From Actinomucor elegans (lineage: Eukaryota; Mucoromycota; Mucoromycetes; Mucorales; Mucoraceae): a DNA stretch of 64,000 nt. The notes under the pieces are model-generated. The model was not told where the DNA came from. It saw only the letters and a list, made by a program, of their open reading frames with translations, and made no database searches. The DNA is taken from NCBI GenBank assembly GCA_026027325.1, contig JAMSLZ010000002.1:310001-374000 (forward strand). Direction: 5' to 3'. Both the position numbers and the translations under genes were made by a program. Below, in pieces: positions 24,560-37,228 of the stretch (its first letter is position 1; each line of letters opens with the position of its first letter).

Positions 24560-25087
24560 ATGGACTCCAATTCAACTAACCAAAATGAACAATTTCTTGC
24601 TATGCAACAAAGACTACTTCAACTTGAACATAAAGTAGTACAATCAAGCGCTCAGCCTTCAGCAGAGCTTCTTACATCCCCTAACGTCAACATGTAGGAA
24701 AAAGAAGAGACACTTTCCGCTATTCACTTGTTAAGGGTTCGACCATCTTACTCTTGGTCTCCTTCGCCCTTTTCAACCGAGGTTCTCTCTTTAAACTCTC
24801 CACTGTTCCATAGTACAATGCTTACTGATGTTGAACGACGTAAGACCATCGATCAGTGTCCCAATATCGAAAGTCTTCAGTACCAGCCCCCTGATACCAT
24901 CCCCAGCGCAGCACGCAATATGAATAGGTATCAGACCAAACAAGACATGTCACTTAAGCGTTTGCAGTATCTACTGCCAGGCGTTTTTAGACCTCTTGAT
25001 GTTCTGGGACTTGAAATCAGTCAAGATGTCAATAATGAAAATATCCAGCGTTATTTACATATGCTCAAGGATTGTAGAACCCTGTGA
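24560..25087 (+). pseudogene. DIRS gag-like frame, broken
   Basis: Starts ATG at 24560 (MDSNSTNQNEQFLAMQQRLL, coiled-coil-like), meets an in-frame TAG at 24695-24697, and continues in the same frame to 25087. The second part contains LTDVERRKTIDQCPNIESLQ, YQPPDTIPSAA and FRPLDVLGLEI. This matches my recollection of gag-like ORFs of fungal DIRS elements (ER..I..CP, Y.PP, RPLD), not a search result. The frame then passes into the recombinase frame without a reverse transcriptase between them. Confidence 0.55.
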
Positions 25088-25189
25088 CTCAATGTCTCAG
25101 CTCAGATCAATAACATGCGTAACAATATCTCTTTCCAACGATCCAGTCGCTCAGCATCAGTTCACCTTTACTACTCCATCAGACAGCTA

Positions 25190-26039
25190 TTGTGTTTCCA
25201 ACACCAACCGCCGTTTGGCCAATGACAAACAATACTTGGAAATTCGCCGCTTGGAGCTTATCAGCTCAAAATATGAACACTCTGGTTTAAATGAAAATGC
25301 TCAAGATATTCTTATCAACAACCGTTTACAAGATAACTCAACTAACAAATCTTACAAACGTGGTCAGATCTTGTTCCTTAAATGGAGCATTGACAAACAA
25401 ATTTCGCAGCAATTTTTTACACCAACCGATTTGATCAATTTTTTGACTGATATGCAAACTACTCATTCGTATGCGATTTCAACCATTCAACTTTTTCGCT
25501 CTGCCGTTACTCACTTACATTACAACCCAAGCAGCTTACGAGAAAATGAAAATGTCAACTCTTTTATCACTACCCTTCTGGGACAAGCTCCACCTACGCG
25601 ACTTCATCGACCAACTATTAGTCTGAAACTAACAATAGATTATTTTGCAACATTACTTACCGACAAGCTCACACTTGCCACCTTACAGAGTAAACTCTCC
25701 TTCCTTCTCTGTGGCACTTGTTTCCTTAGACCATCTGATTTACACTGTATTCCTCTCTCTTCGGTTTAGGTATCTGAAAATACTACTCTTTCCTTTGAGG
25801 TGCACTGCCCAAAAGAAAAACAACAACGACGAAGAATAATTAAGTCCTTCCTGGTAAAGGCCCATTTAGATCAACGGCTTTGCCAAGTACATACGTTCCG
25901 ACTTTTTTCTCACCGTCGACCCTCTTGCCAAGCCAAAAGCTTGTTCATCAATTCTTTACAACCAAACAAGACGATTAGCGCTCGTACAATTCAATCTTGG
26001 ATCTCAAAACTTATCCGCATATCCACTGATGAAATATGA
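25190..26039 (+). pseudogene. tyrosine recombinase, truncated
   Basis: YR of DIRS type. An N-terminal SAM-like domain (NENAQDILINNRLQDNSTNK, then PTDLINFLTDMQTTHSYAIS) leads to the first catalytic-Arg region LCGTCFLRPSDLHCI. An in-frame TAG at 25767-25769 interrupts it, after which the frame continues (LFINSLQPNKTISARTIQSW) to 26039. The HxxR box and the nucleophilic Tyr that should follow are missing; the right inverted repeat begins 40 bp later. It cannot encode an active recombinase. Confidence 0.65.
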
Positions 26040-26078
26040 TTCGCCACCCTCCTTTCCTTTTACTGACCTCGCTTATAG

Positions 26079-26191
26079 AGATCAACTATAACATATCATA
26101 TCATTAGAATTCCTTTTATTACTACTTTTCGCTGACTTTAAAATAAAAAGAAGATAAAGCAATCATATTTCATATTTTTTATTTGAGTGTC
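26079..26191. repeat. right inverted terminal repeat
   Basis: Partner of the repeat at 24418-24530; ends ATTTGAGTGTC. Confidence 0.85.
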
Positions 26192-27814
26192 TAAATATCC
26201 AACCCTCTTCGCCACCTACTTCATATAAATTTCAGTTAACTTCAATGGTACAAGATCTCAAAGACTCCGCTGCGAAAACTGGATATTGAACTTCCAATGT
26301 ACAAAAAAAACATTGTATCCTAATTTTTGATTCGTTAGAGTTATAGTTAGTAAAAGTTACACTCCATTTACCATGGTTAATATATTAGCCATGGTGAGAC
26401 TTTTATTCCGACATTTTCATAAAAAATAGTGGCTTAACTCTGATCCTAACGCCAATAGATACTAAGAGGAAACTTAATAACATCTTCGGCAATAATTCCT
26501 AGTTTAATATCTCTACTGATAGTGTTTTCTTTTCATTTTAAAAATAAAATATATTAAGTGCTGCCGTTTCCTCACTTTCGTTATTGGAATTCTACAAGGC
26601 GTACTAATAAAAGCATTTTTTTTAAAAAAAAAACTAGTGCCTTTCTGTAATTTATCGTGTAAATTATTCAAACCTCGACTTTCAATTTGATACTAAAAGG
26701 ACACCACTTTTATAACCATGATACGTGTTTTTAATATGAAAATAATTCACAAAAAAGATTGGTTGCATCTTTACATGTATTCTAACGTTTAGGCTATAAA
26801 GTATACTTTAAATTATTCTTATATAAAAAATATGTAAGAGCAATTTTATATATCAGAATAGTTTTATACTATTAATATGCGTTACAAAAGCCACGTATGC
26901 CGTCAAACAAAGTGATTTTTATTTACAATCTTTCCAAAGGTACACCCTTGTCCTTTTTTTTATTTTTATTTTTAGATTGTGTTATATAACTTAAATGTTT
27001 AATTACAATAAAATCCTTATATTTCCTCAAAAAATATAAAGAAAAGCTCCAGCTAAAACGTCCCCGGTTAAATTTTCTGAGCTCTGTTTTTTCTTGACAG
27101 CTAACAAAGAAAAGAGTACGTTGAAAAATCCATGTTTAGAACGCACTATTTTATCTATTTAAATTATTCTTTCATTGAAATATTATATCTGTAGTGCACT
27201 TTAATGAATGACTGTAAAATTCATGCATTTCATATGGCTTAGAGTTAATTATTGATCAATATATCTCTTTGCAAATCTTGGTTTAATATCTTATCTAGTA
27301 ACTAAAAGACATACTCAGAATATGCTATTGAACCTATTGCAACTGCTGTTCAACTGCAGTTTAATTATTGTATTATACCTATCAATAATTGTATGCACAA
27401 CTGTAATAGCATGCATTGCAGATAGGACTAAGAGTCTTTGGATATTTCAGCCGGTTCTAATTCAACCTTATGTTTGGTTAACACTCCATGTTCAGAGTAT
27501 ACTAGATCTATTGGAATTTTTTTTTAAGAAAATGCAAAATTTACTCAACTCTATGGCCATATTATAATGTTTTAAAGATAGCATGGACTAAGATAAGAAG
27601 TCCAGTAACAAAGCACTCTTTCAATAAGTGATATCTATGACAGGAGATAGTAGTTTTATGAGGAAAACGAATTTCGATCTTTATATAGTAAAATATAAGC
27701 CTGCCGGAATGAAAACATACAAAGTATAACGAATATTTATTGATTTTTGCTTTTTTAATACAGATGCAAACTGCTTGTCGGAAAAAGGGTGTTCTAATTG
27801 ATTATCTCCCATAG
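26192..27814. other. intergenic, no gene seen
   Basis: Very AT-rich. It holds a dispersed repeat copy at 27253-27300, and from about 27640 the 3' flank shared with P450 copy A. A short hydrophobic frame at 27322-27567 is not supported as a gene. Confidence 0.45.
27253..27300 (-). repeat. dispersed repeat copy
   Basis: On the minus strand it reads AGATATTAAACCAAGATTTG then CAAAGAGATATATTGATCA. Confidence 0.4.
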
Positions 27815-29812
27815 TTAAGTATCTTGTCGAGGAACTAAACGTATATTAAAAGGCAATGGTTTTATGAGAAGGCCTTTATCTTCAAAGTCATCCAAGTCGA
27901 TATTAATTGGATTTCCATTCTTATCTAATTGCGGTTCAATGGTGTAGTTCGAGAATAAGCGAACATAAATATTGAATATCTCAACTTCAGCCTATAGTGA
28001 TCTCAGTATGAGAAAAATAACCCTTTTGTTATACTCAATCTTACTAAATGTATTCCAGGGCATATTCTTCTTCCCCAACCGAATCCAAAATGATCTCGTT
28101 TATTGGATTCAAGTTGTGTTGCTTCTTCCATAGTTTTTTCATAATAGATGAACCGTTCAGGCTTGAAAAGGTGAGGATCCTCATAGTAGTTTGAGTTCAT
28201 GTGCATGGCTGCCATACTACTGATTAGTGTAGCGCCCTTTGGTACTATATAGTTATCTGTCACTACTAAATACTAATTATATCAGATAAATGTGTTTTGT
28301 ATCTACTAAATATGGTATTCTTACTATCCTCCGTTGCTTCATGTGGTAGACCAAATTTTGATACAGGTCGAAACCTCATAATTTCTTTCTGTACAGCCAT
28401 CATGTACGGAAACTTCTTTCTGTCATCCTTAAATACTGGAAACTCACAATCAGATGTTTTATGGTTCTTCTTCCACGTGTCTAGTTCGTTTGCTATCCTT
28501 TCTTGAACTTTTGGTTTTTGCGATAATATAACAAACGTCCAATATAGAGTAATAGCGGTTGTATCAGCGCCTGCAGCTACAAGATCACCTATTATACAGA
28601 AGTGGCATTTAGTGTGACTACAGTATTCTTTGTTCTTATTTTAAGGGGTGTCGGTTACTCATAAACACTAGAATGTCATCATCATCTAAATTCCATCTTT
28701 CTTTTTCTTCATATGCAGTTTTGATCACACACTCAGCATCACCATTCAGAGCCTTATCAATCAGCTCTCGAAAGAGTTTGTCTCTATAGTGTGATATGAA
28801 ATCCTGCATTTCCTTTTCTTTGCGGGTCACTACATCTAACAAACCTAAGCTAGGTAGAAAGGAACTAAGGTCACCTGCAATACCAGCATAAATCAAACCG
28901 CGATCAACAAAATGGATCATCTGCTTAAACAAGGGCTCACTTGTATCTTCAGCACTTGTAGCAAAACACATTTGTGTGATAAAGTTCATTGAGCATAACT
29001 GCAAATCTTTATAAGGATTCACACTTCCATCTCTTTCACTAGCATCCACTATGCGTTGAATACAGTCATCCGCTTCGAATTCTAAGATGCTTCTAAACTT
29101 ATCAACTGACTCAGGCTTTAGCATATTTCGGGCTACTTGACCTACAGTTAGCTTGTATTTGTAAAATGAAGATTGTACAATTCCTCACCAACTTTTCTTA
29201 GTGAATTCCACTTAGATTTTTCATTTGTGAAAATAATTCCCCTACAAATTTAAACTATCAGCATAATTATTCAGATGCAATCATTGTAAACCCCTCCCCC
29301 ATTTACCTGTTATTCCGACCATATATCTTTGCTCCAAATCTATGGTAGGATCTAGACCAACATTTATTACCTTGCACTACAAATAGTTCATACGCAAGGA
29401 TAGGGTCAGCTACCATGATCCATAGTTGGGTTCCCATCTGTAACTGAAATATGGGACCTATAATAGTGCTCGCTGATGAGATCAAATCAAGTTTTCAACA
29501 TGAATACTCACCTATCTCTTGATGCCATTTGAGTATTTGTTTGGATGGGATGGGTCCTAAAGATAATAAATGGCCTAAATAATGTGATTTAGTATATTAT
29601 CACTGTGCTTTTATACATAGACAACATTCACCTATGATTGGCAGTTTTTTTGGCGCAAACGGTATTTTCCCGTCAGGACCTGTATTCTTAGAATTTTCCA
29701 ACACGAGAGGCGCAGTTCTAGGCTTAGTACAAAGGAAATAGGCCGTGGCAGATGTCATTATGGCCAGGCAGCTTATGACTGGTAATATATAATGTATTTT
29801 TTCTTCGATCAT
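27815..29812 (-). CDS. cytochrome P450, copy B
   Basis: Paralog of the P450 at 19986-21979 with the same eight-exon structure: 29812-29632, 29574-29512, 29457-29307, 29241-29189, 29141-28659, 28588-28325, 28265-28045 and 27991-27815, giving about 530 aa. The I-helix is the canonical LVAAGADTTAI, the ExxR is KEIMR, PERF is present (FKPERF), and the haem loop is FGFGWGRRICPGIHL. The ATG used by copy A is ATA here, so translation should begin at the next Met (29812), shortening the N-terminus by about 4 residues relative to copy A but keeping the hydrophobic anchor. The kinase gene lies 236 bp upstream on the same strand. The canonical catalytic motif suggests that this is the ancestral, functional copy. 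Confidence 0.87.
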
Positions 29813-30048
29813 GCTTATCACTATGTTTACGTAATGATAAAGAGCGGAAAGAGAGAACAAGAAAATTCGTTTTCTCCTATGCGCTTTTTTTTTAAAAAAA
29901 AAACTTAAATGGTTATGGAACGTGCGTTTTTTTTTTCTGTGTTATCGATCTAATGTCAATTGTGAGTACAAAAAAAAAATAAGCATTAAAACAACTAATC
30001 AAGTTTTATTATGGCTTAAGATGGCAGGATACCTTCTCCTTTAATTAT

Positions 30049-31682
30049 CTAGTGCCCTTGAAGAGGAGGAAGGGTAGATGCAGCGTTTGTCAAAAGGGGA
30101 CTTTTATTGTTTCGTGTAACTTGTGCTGCAATAGGAGGTTTATTCAGTACCTCATCGCCCATCTTGTGAGTACTTTGTAGCATTGGATAGTCTTCATCCG
30201 TTGAATTACGTTCTTCCTATATCAAAATATTAGTTTGAAAAATGGTATCCATAACAGTTCTTACCTTTTTCCTATTTCGATCGCTAACAGAAGACTTGCT
30301 TAGAGATCGAAGCTTCTCATTTTCTTCCGGTTTCGTGTAATCATAAGAAATGAATCGTTCTTCTAATAACTGCTTCTCGTCCATAGCAATTGTCGTTGCT
30401 AACTCGTCATTTGAACTGCTCTTCTTGGGTTGTATTGCGCGCTTTTTCACCTTGAGCGGGTTTTCTTCCAATAATACTTCTTCTAGTTCGTGCGTTGGAT
30501 CAAAGTTTGATCGTTTCTCCTATATAGTATATAATCAATACAGAATTGTTTATTACACAAACATCGCATTACATCTGGTATAAATGGCGCCCCAACTGCT
30601 TTGGTGGATAGGATATCCCAACACATGTCCTTGAGCCAAGGATGCCTTTTAAGTCTCTTGAATCCAGATTCACCCACACCGATTCGCTTTGATATATCGC
30701 GAGTCAGTAGCTCTCGGACGAAACTAACAGCATCAGGAGAAACATTTGCATCTTTAGGGAATTCAATTGGATCAGATATGATGGATTTTTGCAAATCTTC
30801 ATTTGACTTGGCTCGAAAAGGGCGCTTTTTTTTTTATCTAATCAGTATATAATCCAATTCAATAATTCATCTACGCATTACCTGGCCGAACAGTAATTCA
30901 TAAATGACAATACCCAACGACCACCAATCAACTGAATACGCATAACCTTGTTTCACTAATATTTCAGGCGAGATATAAGCTAGACTTCCAGCAATTGAAG
31001 TAAGAGGTTTTGTCCTCTTCGGATTTAATTGCACTGCAATATTGAAATCTGTCAAGTGTGCGTGCCCCTTTTCATCCAAGAGTATATTATCAGGTTTCAG
31101 GTCTCTAAAGTAATGAGGGTCAATAGGAAGCAACACAGAAAAAAACTGGTTTTTTTTTTTTTTTTTTTTTTTACCGGTGAATGATGTTTTTACTATGTAG
31201 ATAGTTTAGGCTTAGTGCAATTTCTGCTGCATAAAACTGGACATATTTTTCTGGTAAAGTACCTAGTCTATCTAAATGAAACCGTAAATCACCGCCCAGC
31301 ATTAAATCGAGCACCATAAACAAGTTTTCATCGTCCTGAAAAGCATAACGCAAGTTGACAATTAAATTATGATCGATATGTTCAAGTAATTTTCTTTCTG
31401 AAATGATATTATCCATGGCTTTCATTTGTATACATTTATCTTTGTTGATATATTTCAAAGCAAATAGCTTTTTGGTGCCTTTGTGTTGAACTACTCTCAC
31501 TTTACCAAATGCGCCTTTTCCAACCGATCTCAGCAATATAAAATGAGACAATTCAACTAAGAACATGTTAGTTGTTATATCAACGTGTCGTCTGCTTTTT
31601 GAAAAAATAAATAAAATAAAAATAAAAAAAAACCTTCGCTCAATAAATCCACTGGCTCTTCTTTACAGCATACAGATCCCAT
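30049..31682 (-). CDS. STK32/YANK-type serine/threonine kinase
   Basis: AGC-group protein kinase most like metazoan STK32 (YANK). Six exons: 31682-31634, 31556-31175, 31104-30882, 30824-30573, 30519-30265 and 30216-30049, giving 442 aa. The N-terminus MGSVCCKEE fits N-myristoylation at Gly2 with palmitoylation at the Cys pair, so membrane attachment is likely. The kinase domain starts near residue 20: glycine loop GKGAFGKV, VAIK-type Lys in LFALKYINK, catalytic loop IIHRDLKPDN, DFN in place of DFG (LTDFNIAVQL, as in STK32), and activation-segment end SPE. After the kinase domain comes NFDPTHELEEVLLEENPL, matching the STK32 tail (CDPT.ELEE..LE..PL). Exon 4 begins after an A-rich acceptor (AAAAAG); reading further upstream would hit a stop. 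Confidence 0.9.
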
Positions 31683-32075
31683 TATATGAAGAAAAAATAA
31701 AGAGAAAGAGAGAGAGAAAAAAAAAGGAATGCAACCTACGAGAAAATCGTAAAGATATCCATTTTTTTTAAGGAGAAAAAAGTTGGTAATCCAAGTGATT
31801 TCTCTTATTTACACAAAAAGCCAGCCTTTGAACGGCAATGTTTTCTTTAAGCTTGCTTGATACAGGGACTATTTAAACTAATTGAGGACTTGGTCCGAAA
31901 AAACACGTCGTCAGTTTGCTCATAACACAAATGTGTATGACGAAAAATGCAAAAGTTGACAAGGAGCACCAACGTCCTTTGATTTTTATTTTTTTTTTAA
32001 GTTTGGAATAGGTCCCTGGTGGCTATTCTTGACTTTTTATCCAATACAGCCACTATTTTTGAACTTGAAATACAA

Positions 32076-32120
32076 ATCAGATGCGACATTCGACCGAGAT
32101 CGGTTGAGAGAACTATTCAT
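32076..32120 (+). repeat. dispersed repeat copy
   Basis: Reads AATCAGATGCGACATTCGAC then CGAGATCGGTTGAGAGAAC; close to the consensus. Confidence 0.55.
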
Positions 32121-32580
32121 AATTAGATTCCGTTATGAAATGAGTGTAATTACTGCGATGTAACATGTTGGTTTCACTTTAATGAAATAAAAGTTCTAAT
32201 TGATGTAGCAGTTCATTTTGTGTCATATTTTCTCCTATAGTATCATATGAATTAACCTTTTTCAACTACATAATATGAACACATACTGTTATAAGATAAA
32301 GCTTCACATTTACTTCTATACTTTTGCATATTATACATATTACGAGGGTAGATTACAAGATAGCTTAATCTCAAGTTACCATGTTACTCGTAGGTATGGA
32401 TTGAAATTACACTTGATTATTATTCCAAATGATGGACCAGTGGATATAAAAAAGGTATCCATATTTTACCATGGAGATTTTCTCATTCTTTAATAATAGG
32501 TTTAGATAAGTTTCATTTTTCTTAGCCTTAGTTTAGCAAATCTATACATCGTGTATTATAGCATGCTTCGACGCAATTCT

Positions 32581-32629
32581 GATCAAACATAACATTAGAT
32601 TGGGATTGGCTGAGAGATTTGTCAATCTA
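32581..32629 (+). repeat. dispersed repeat copy
   Basis: Reads AACATAACATTAGATTGGGA then TTGGCTGAGAGATTTGTCAA. A shorter third copy (ATGCGACATTTAGTCAAGAG) lies at about 32770. Confidence 0.5.
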
Positions 32630-33701
32630 GTAAATTCGTTTATAGCAAATATATATATATATCAACATTCAGCAATATAATGTAATATATTCAAGCTATT
32701 CTTATAAAATAAAAATAATTTTTTTTTATCTATGTAGCCACTTATTCTGAACGTGAAAAACTAACTAAATGCGACATTTAGTCAAGAGATCTGGAGATGA
32801 TAGAAATGAAGCCGAAATGCAATGGTCTCTGAAAAAATAAAAATAGTAATTTATCTTAAGACTCTTTTTTTTTTGTGGGGCACGGATACTATATTCTTAA
32901 GATTTAATTTATAAATGGTGTATGTCATTAGTATAGCGTGAAAACATATACATACAATTTTTCGTATTTTCATTATCTAAGCAGCTTGAATTATGATTGC
33001 ATTTTATAAAAAAAAGCCAAAAAAGTAAACTTTTATCAATAATTATGCAATGATTTTAAAAGAATTTAGCATCAAGATTAAATAATCTGATGTGTTCCAA
33101 GATTCTGTACAAACGCAATCTATATCTATTATCATGCTTTTACTATTCAAAAGTCAGATCAAAAAGATTTTGGGATCTAGAAGACAGAAAAAAATTATAA
33201 TATTGAAACCCTGACCCCCAATCAAATATAAACTAAATATGATTTTGTGGCGAATATAGAATACATTTCAGAGATACAGTTAATAAGAGTTAAATATTCA
33301 GCCTTTTTTTTTTTTTTTTTTTTTTTTTTAGGTACACATACATATATATGGTAGATAGGCGAATGAATCATTAAAAGGTTGATTTATTGCCAGAAGAACA
33401 AAATCTTCAAGAACCAAATATAATTAGAGGTAACTCCACTATAATTCTTGAAATATAGAACGTTCAATTAAACTTTAAACAACTTTTTTAATTAACCTTA
33501 CAGCTACCATCACTTTTACTTCACAGAAAACTTTTAAGTGAGCTCCTGGGAATAATACCATTGAATCACCGACCACCAATTAAAAGCCCCAAAGAACCTA
33601 AAAGAACTTTGGTATAAGCATAACGACGAGAACCTCAGCTTGTGGGTTGCACAGTTACTCAAACCGCATAAACAAACTGATCCTCTTTTTTTATCCCGCA
33701 A

Positions 33702-36700
33702 ATGTTTATGCTGGAATCCATTTTGAACGATCCTCAACTAAACAGCAAAGCCGTATTTTCAATAGTTCTTTTACCGCCTGCTTGCTGTTACCACTTTTCA
33801 TTCACATTTGATGCCACCCAATTCTCGGATTATCTCGGTAAGAATCTTTAACCACCTATATACATGTCGACATGCTAACGAAAATCTCGGGAACATTATT
33901 CAAAGCTAGTCATGTCATTCAAATACCCTGGGATTCCCCATTAAACCCTCAGGCATTGGTTTCGGTCAATAATACCACATATACAATACAAAACGGATAT
34001 ATCATGCGTCGTTGGCGTAGAGCAAAGATTGTTCATACTGAAGTTCTGTATGATGAAAATGACAGCTTGACACGTTTATTATTATATCTTGACCGAGCTA
34101 TCGTTGAATTAGCCCCAACTTTAAAGACTTCTAGCGAATCATCCGTAGCAACAGTAGTAAGTCATCATCATAATGTGCTCATATACGTCTTGTGACTGGA
34201 AAGCTGATCTTTATATTAGAATGATTTATGGTACATTTCAACAATCGATACTCTTTCTCTTTTGTAAATAACGCATTGTTGAATATATAGCTTTAAAGAA
34301 ATGGTTCAAAAGGTTACTCCGAATCATGGCAATGATATGGTAGAGAAAATAGACGCATTAGCTGTAAAGTTCTGCGATGCTTCTGTCGACTGCGATTCTT
34401 TATCTAGTTTACATGTCTGTATGGAAACCATTATAGATGAAGGTTATCATGTATGGATATATCCATAAGAAGAAAAAAAAAAGGTTGCTAATTCAAACGT
34501 AGATATTAGAGCGTATCGATAAAGCTGTCTTGACAGAAGACTTGAACCTGGATAGAATCTGCGGAGCATTTGAAAGGTAATCTATATTCACTATTATGCA
34601 TATACCTAAACCATCTCTGTTCTAGCTATATCATGGATTTGACTTATGACGTAGTGTTCTTCAAGATCACGCAGTTCTTGTTACCGCAAGATAAAAAATT
34701 AAGTGTGGCATTGGAAGATATGGAGCATCTAGACTTTTCTCAAGTAGGCTTACCAGCTTCAATTAGAGATGAAAGAAAGCGCGTGCGCTATGCCATTGCC
34801 GAATTTGAAAGAATTGGATCGTTTCGAACACCTGCTGAGAAACTCGACTGTTTACTCAACACTGTGTCAGAACTGACCAGAGATACCACATACTCAATGG
34901 CTGGAAGCACATTTTTGGACTCAGATTCTTTGATACCTTTATTGTTAATGACGCTGATCAGAAGCAAAGTACCTCACCTTACAGCCAATTTAATTTACAT
35001 GAAGGTAATTTGATAATTAAAATTTATGATAGAGTACTTACATAATTGATCGATAGGATTATACGTTTGAGCGAAATATAGTTTTTGGAAAATACGGATA
35101 TGCTTTGAGTACGTTTGAAGGCGTTCTGGATTACATCCTTCGAGAACATGCTGATTTATCAAGGGTGTCAACTAAAAATCTTTGCTTCTGGTTAGCCATT
35201 CAAACCGGTGACATAGATCAAGTCAGAAAATACAGCCATGATTATGCACATGATACGCTGGATACCAATGGCAATAACGCATTAATGATTGCTTGTATAC
35301 ACGGTCAAGCAGAGATAGCTGCTTATTTACTTCAATCGCCAGATCAAGGAAGCAGAAACGACCAAAACAGTACGCCATTGATATGTGCTATTCAAAGCAA
35401 CTCGTTAGACACAGTGCGTGTTTTACTGCAAGATACAAACATTAGGCAAACTGTCAATACTGTGTTTGATAATGCGGGCAATTCAGCAGCTTTGTATGCG
35501 TGCAGCACCAACAACATAGATCTTGTAAAAGTATTGGTGGAAAGAGGTGGCGCACAATTGGATCTAGCAGTAAGCACAACGACGCGAGATTCTGCGCTTC
35601 ACGTTGCTGCAGGTAGTGATGCGTCCCTGCCGTTTCTGTTGTATATCTTTCACCATACGACGAACGCATTGCATAGACGAAACAGCCATGGAGAAACAGT
35701 CTATCATGTATGTAAAAACGTAGATTTTGCCAAATATCTGTTGAATCAAGTAGTTTCTGCCAAACAAACAATGATTAAAAGCATAGATACATTCGGTCGT
35801 TCGCCTATAATGACATGGGCAGCTAAAGGACGATTGGATTTAGTGGAGCTTCTGATTTCTGATTTAAATACGGAAGATTGCGCTCGTGTGGATAGACAAG
35901 GCAGAACGTTGCTTCATCTATTAGCTTCCCATCTGACCAAGGGCTTAACGTATGGTGTAAATAGCTTGGATTTCATTGTGTCAAAACTAAGGAGCATAAT
36001 ACATGTGCGTGAATGGAGCCATGGTAGTACTGCGCTCCATTTAGCTGCAGAAACGTCGACACTCGCATCAATGCAAAGCGTAAATGGTGCTATTGAGTTT
36101 ATCAGGACATTAGTGAAATATGGAGCTGAACTAGATGCTGTGAATGATAGAGATGAACATCCAATCAATATCAGTAGGATTCCTGAAATAATATCCTGTT
36201 TAGATGGTAACTGTTATACTGTTCAGCGTTTTTTGAGCGTATCTAATACTTTCCCTTCTAGAGCTATACTTGCCTGCTCATACGAACAAATATCGTTGGT
36301 CAGTCACTCGCCCTTGGATCGAATCCACTTTGCAAAGTTCTGAGATTTATTACATCATTATTAGCTGCCAGGTACAATAGAAACAAATGAGAAGAACCTC
36401 CTCTAATTCAACTAAATAGGCGAACAAGACCGAATCAATATGTATCGTAAAGAGAAGGCTGCAAGACTTTCTATTTTTACAAAAAGAGCTCCTATATGAG
36501 ATGCCTGAGCTATTCCTACCTAGTATTCAACACATGTCAAATCCTGTTCTATTTGACCTGCGTCCGCCGCCTCTCGCATTGATCGACACGACCTTAACGC
36601 AATTGAGGTTGTTTATGGATTGGCTTCAAAATCATCCCGTGTTACGATGCCATGACCTTGTTCTATCTTTCGTTCGATCCACTGCGGATTTGCAGCGTTC

Positions 36701-37188
36701 TATGATTCGAGATTGCTCGTTTTCAAGGAGGAGACTATTGTTGGAAAAGATTAGTAGTGATCTACCCCTACAGCCTATGATGAATAGTAAACAAGAAGAA
36801 TACTTTATAAAATATGCCCAAGAGTTGTTTATGCCGTTGAAAGAGCATTATTTAGCTATGTTGGTATCAATCAGAAAGTTGGTTCATACGGGTCAAGGTC
36901 AGTATATTATATCAATGCGCAGAAATTAAACTGATTTCTTAATCAATAGAGCTGGAGCGAGCTTTCTCAGTTGTAGCACAGTTCTCAAGTTCCGATACTA
37001 TGTTTACAATGAATTCACTTGCTAAAGAGACGATAAAGATATGCGCCAATGTCACTTTTGAAAAAAGCGTAAGATTTTTATATAGATTATCAAGTAAGAT
37101 TGCTAATAACCTGCCAGTATGTATCTCCTTGGCCGTTATTGATAAATGCAAGTCAATTGAACTACAGTTTAATTGACGGTATACTGGT

Positions 37189-37228
<40 letters not shown>

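Larger units (their letters stand above)
24418..26191 (+). mobile_element. DIRS-like element, internally deleted
   Basis: A 1.77-kb element bounded by inverted repeats of about 113 bp (24418-24530 and 26079-26191, about three mismatches). Inside are the remains of a gag-like frame and a tyrosine recombinase, the gene types of DIRS retrotransposons, which also carry inverted terminal repeats. The reverse transcriptase and RNase H that an autonomous DIRS needs are absent, and the recombinase lacks its catalytic C-terminus. It is therefore a dead, non-autonomous derivative. A Crypton-like DNA transposon is the alternative, but the gag-like half argues for DIRS. Confidence 0.7.
31683..33701. other. 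divergent intergenic region
   Basis: Upstream of the kinase gene (-) and the VPS9/ankyrin gene (+). It contains at least two copies of the dispersed repeat, a T27 run (33304-33330) and no supported gene. Confidence 0.45.
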
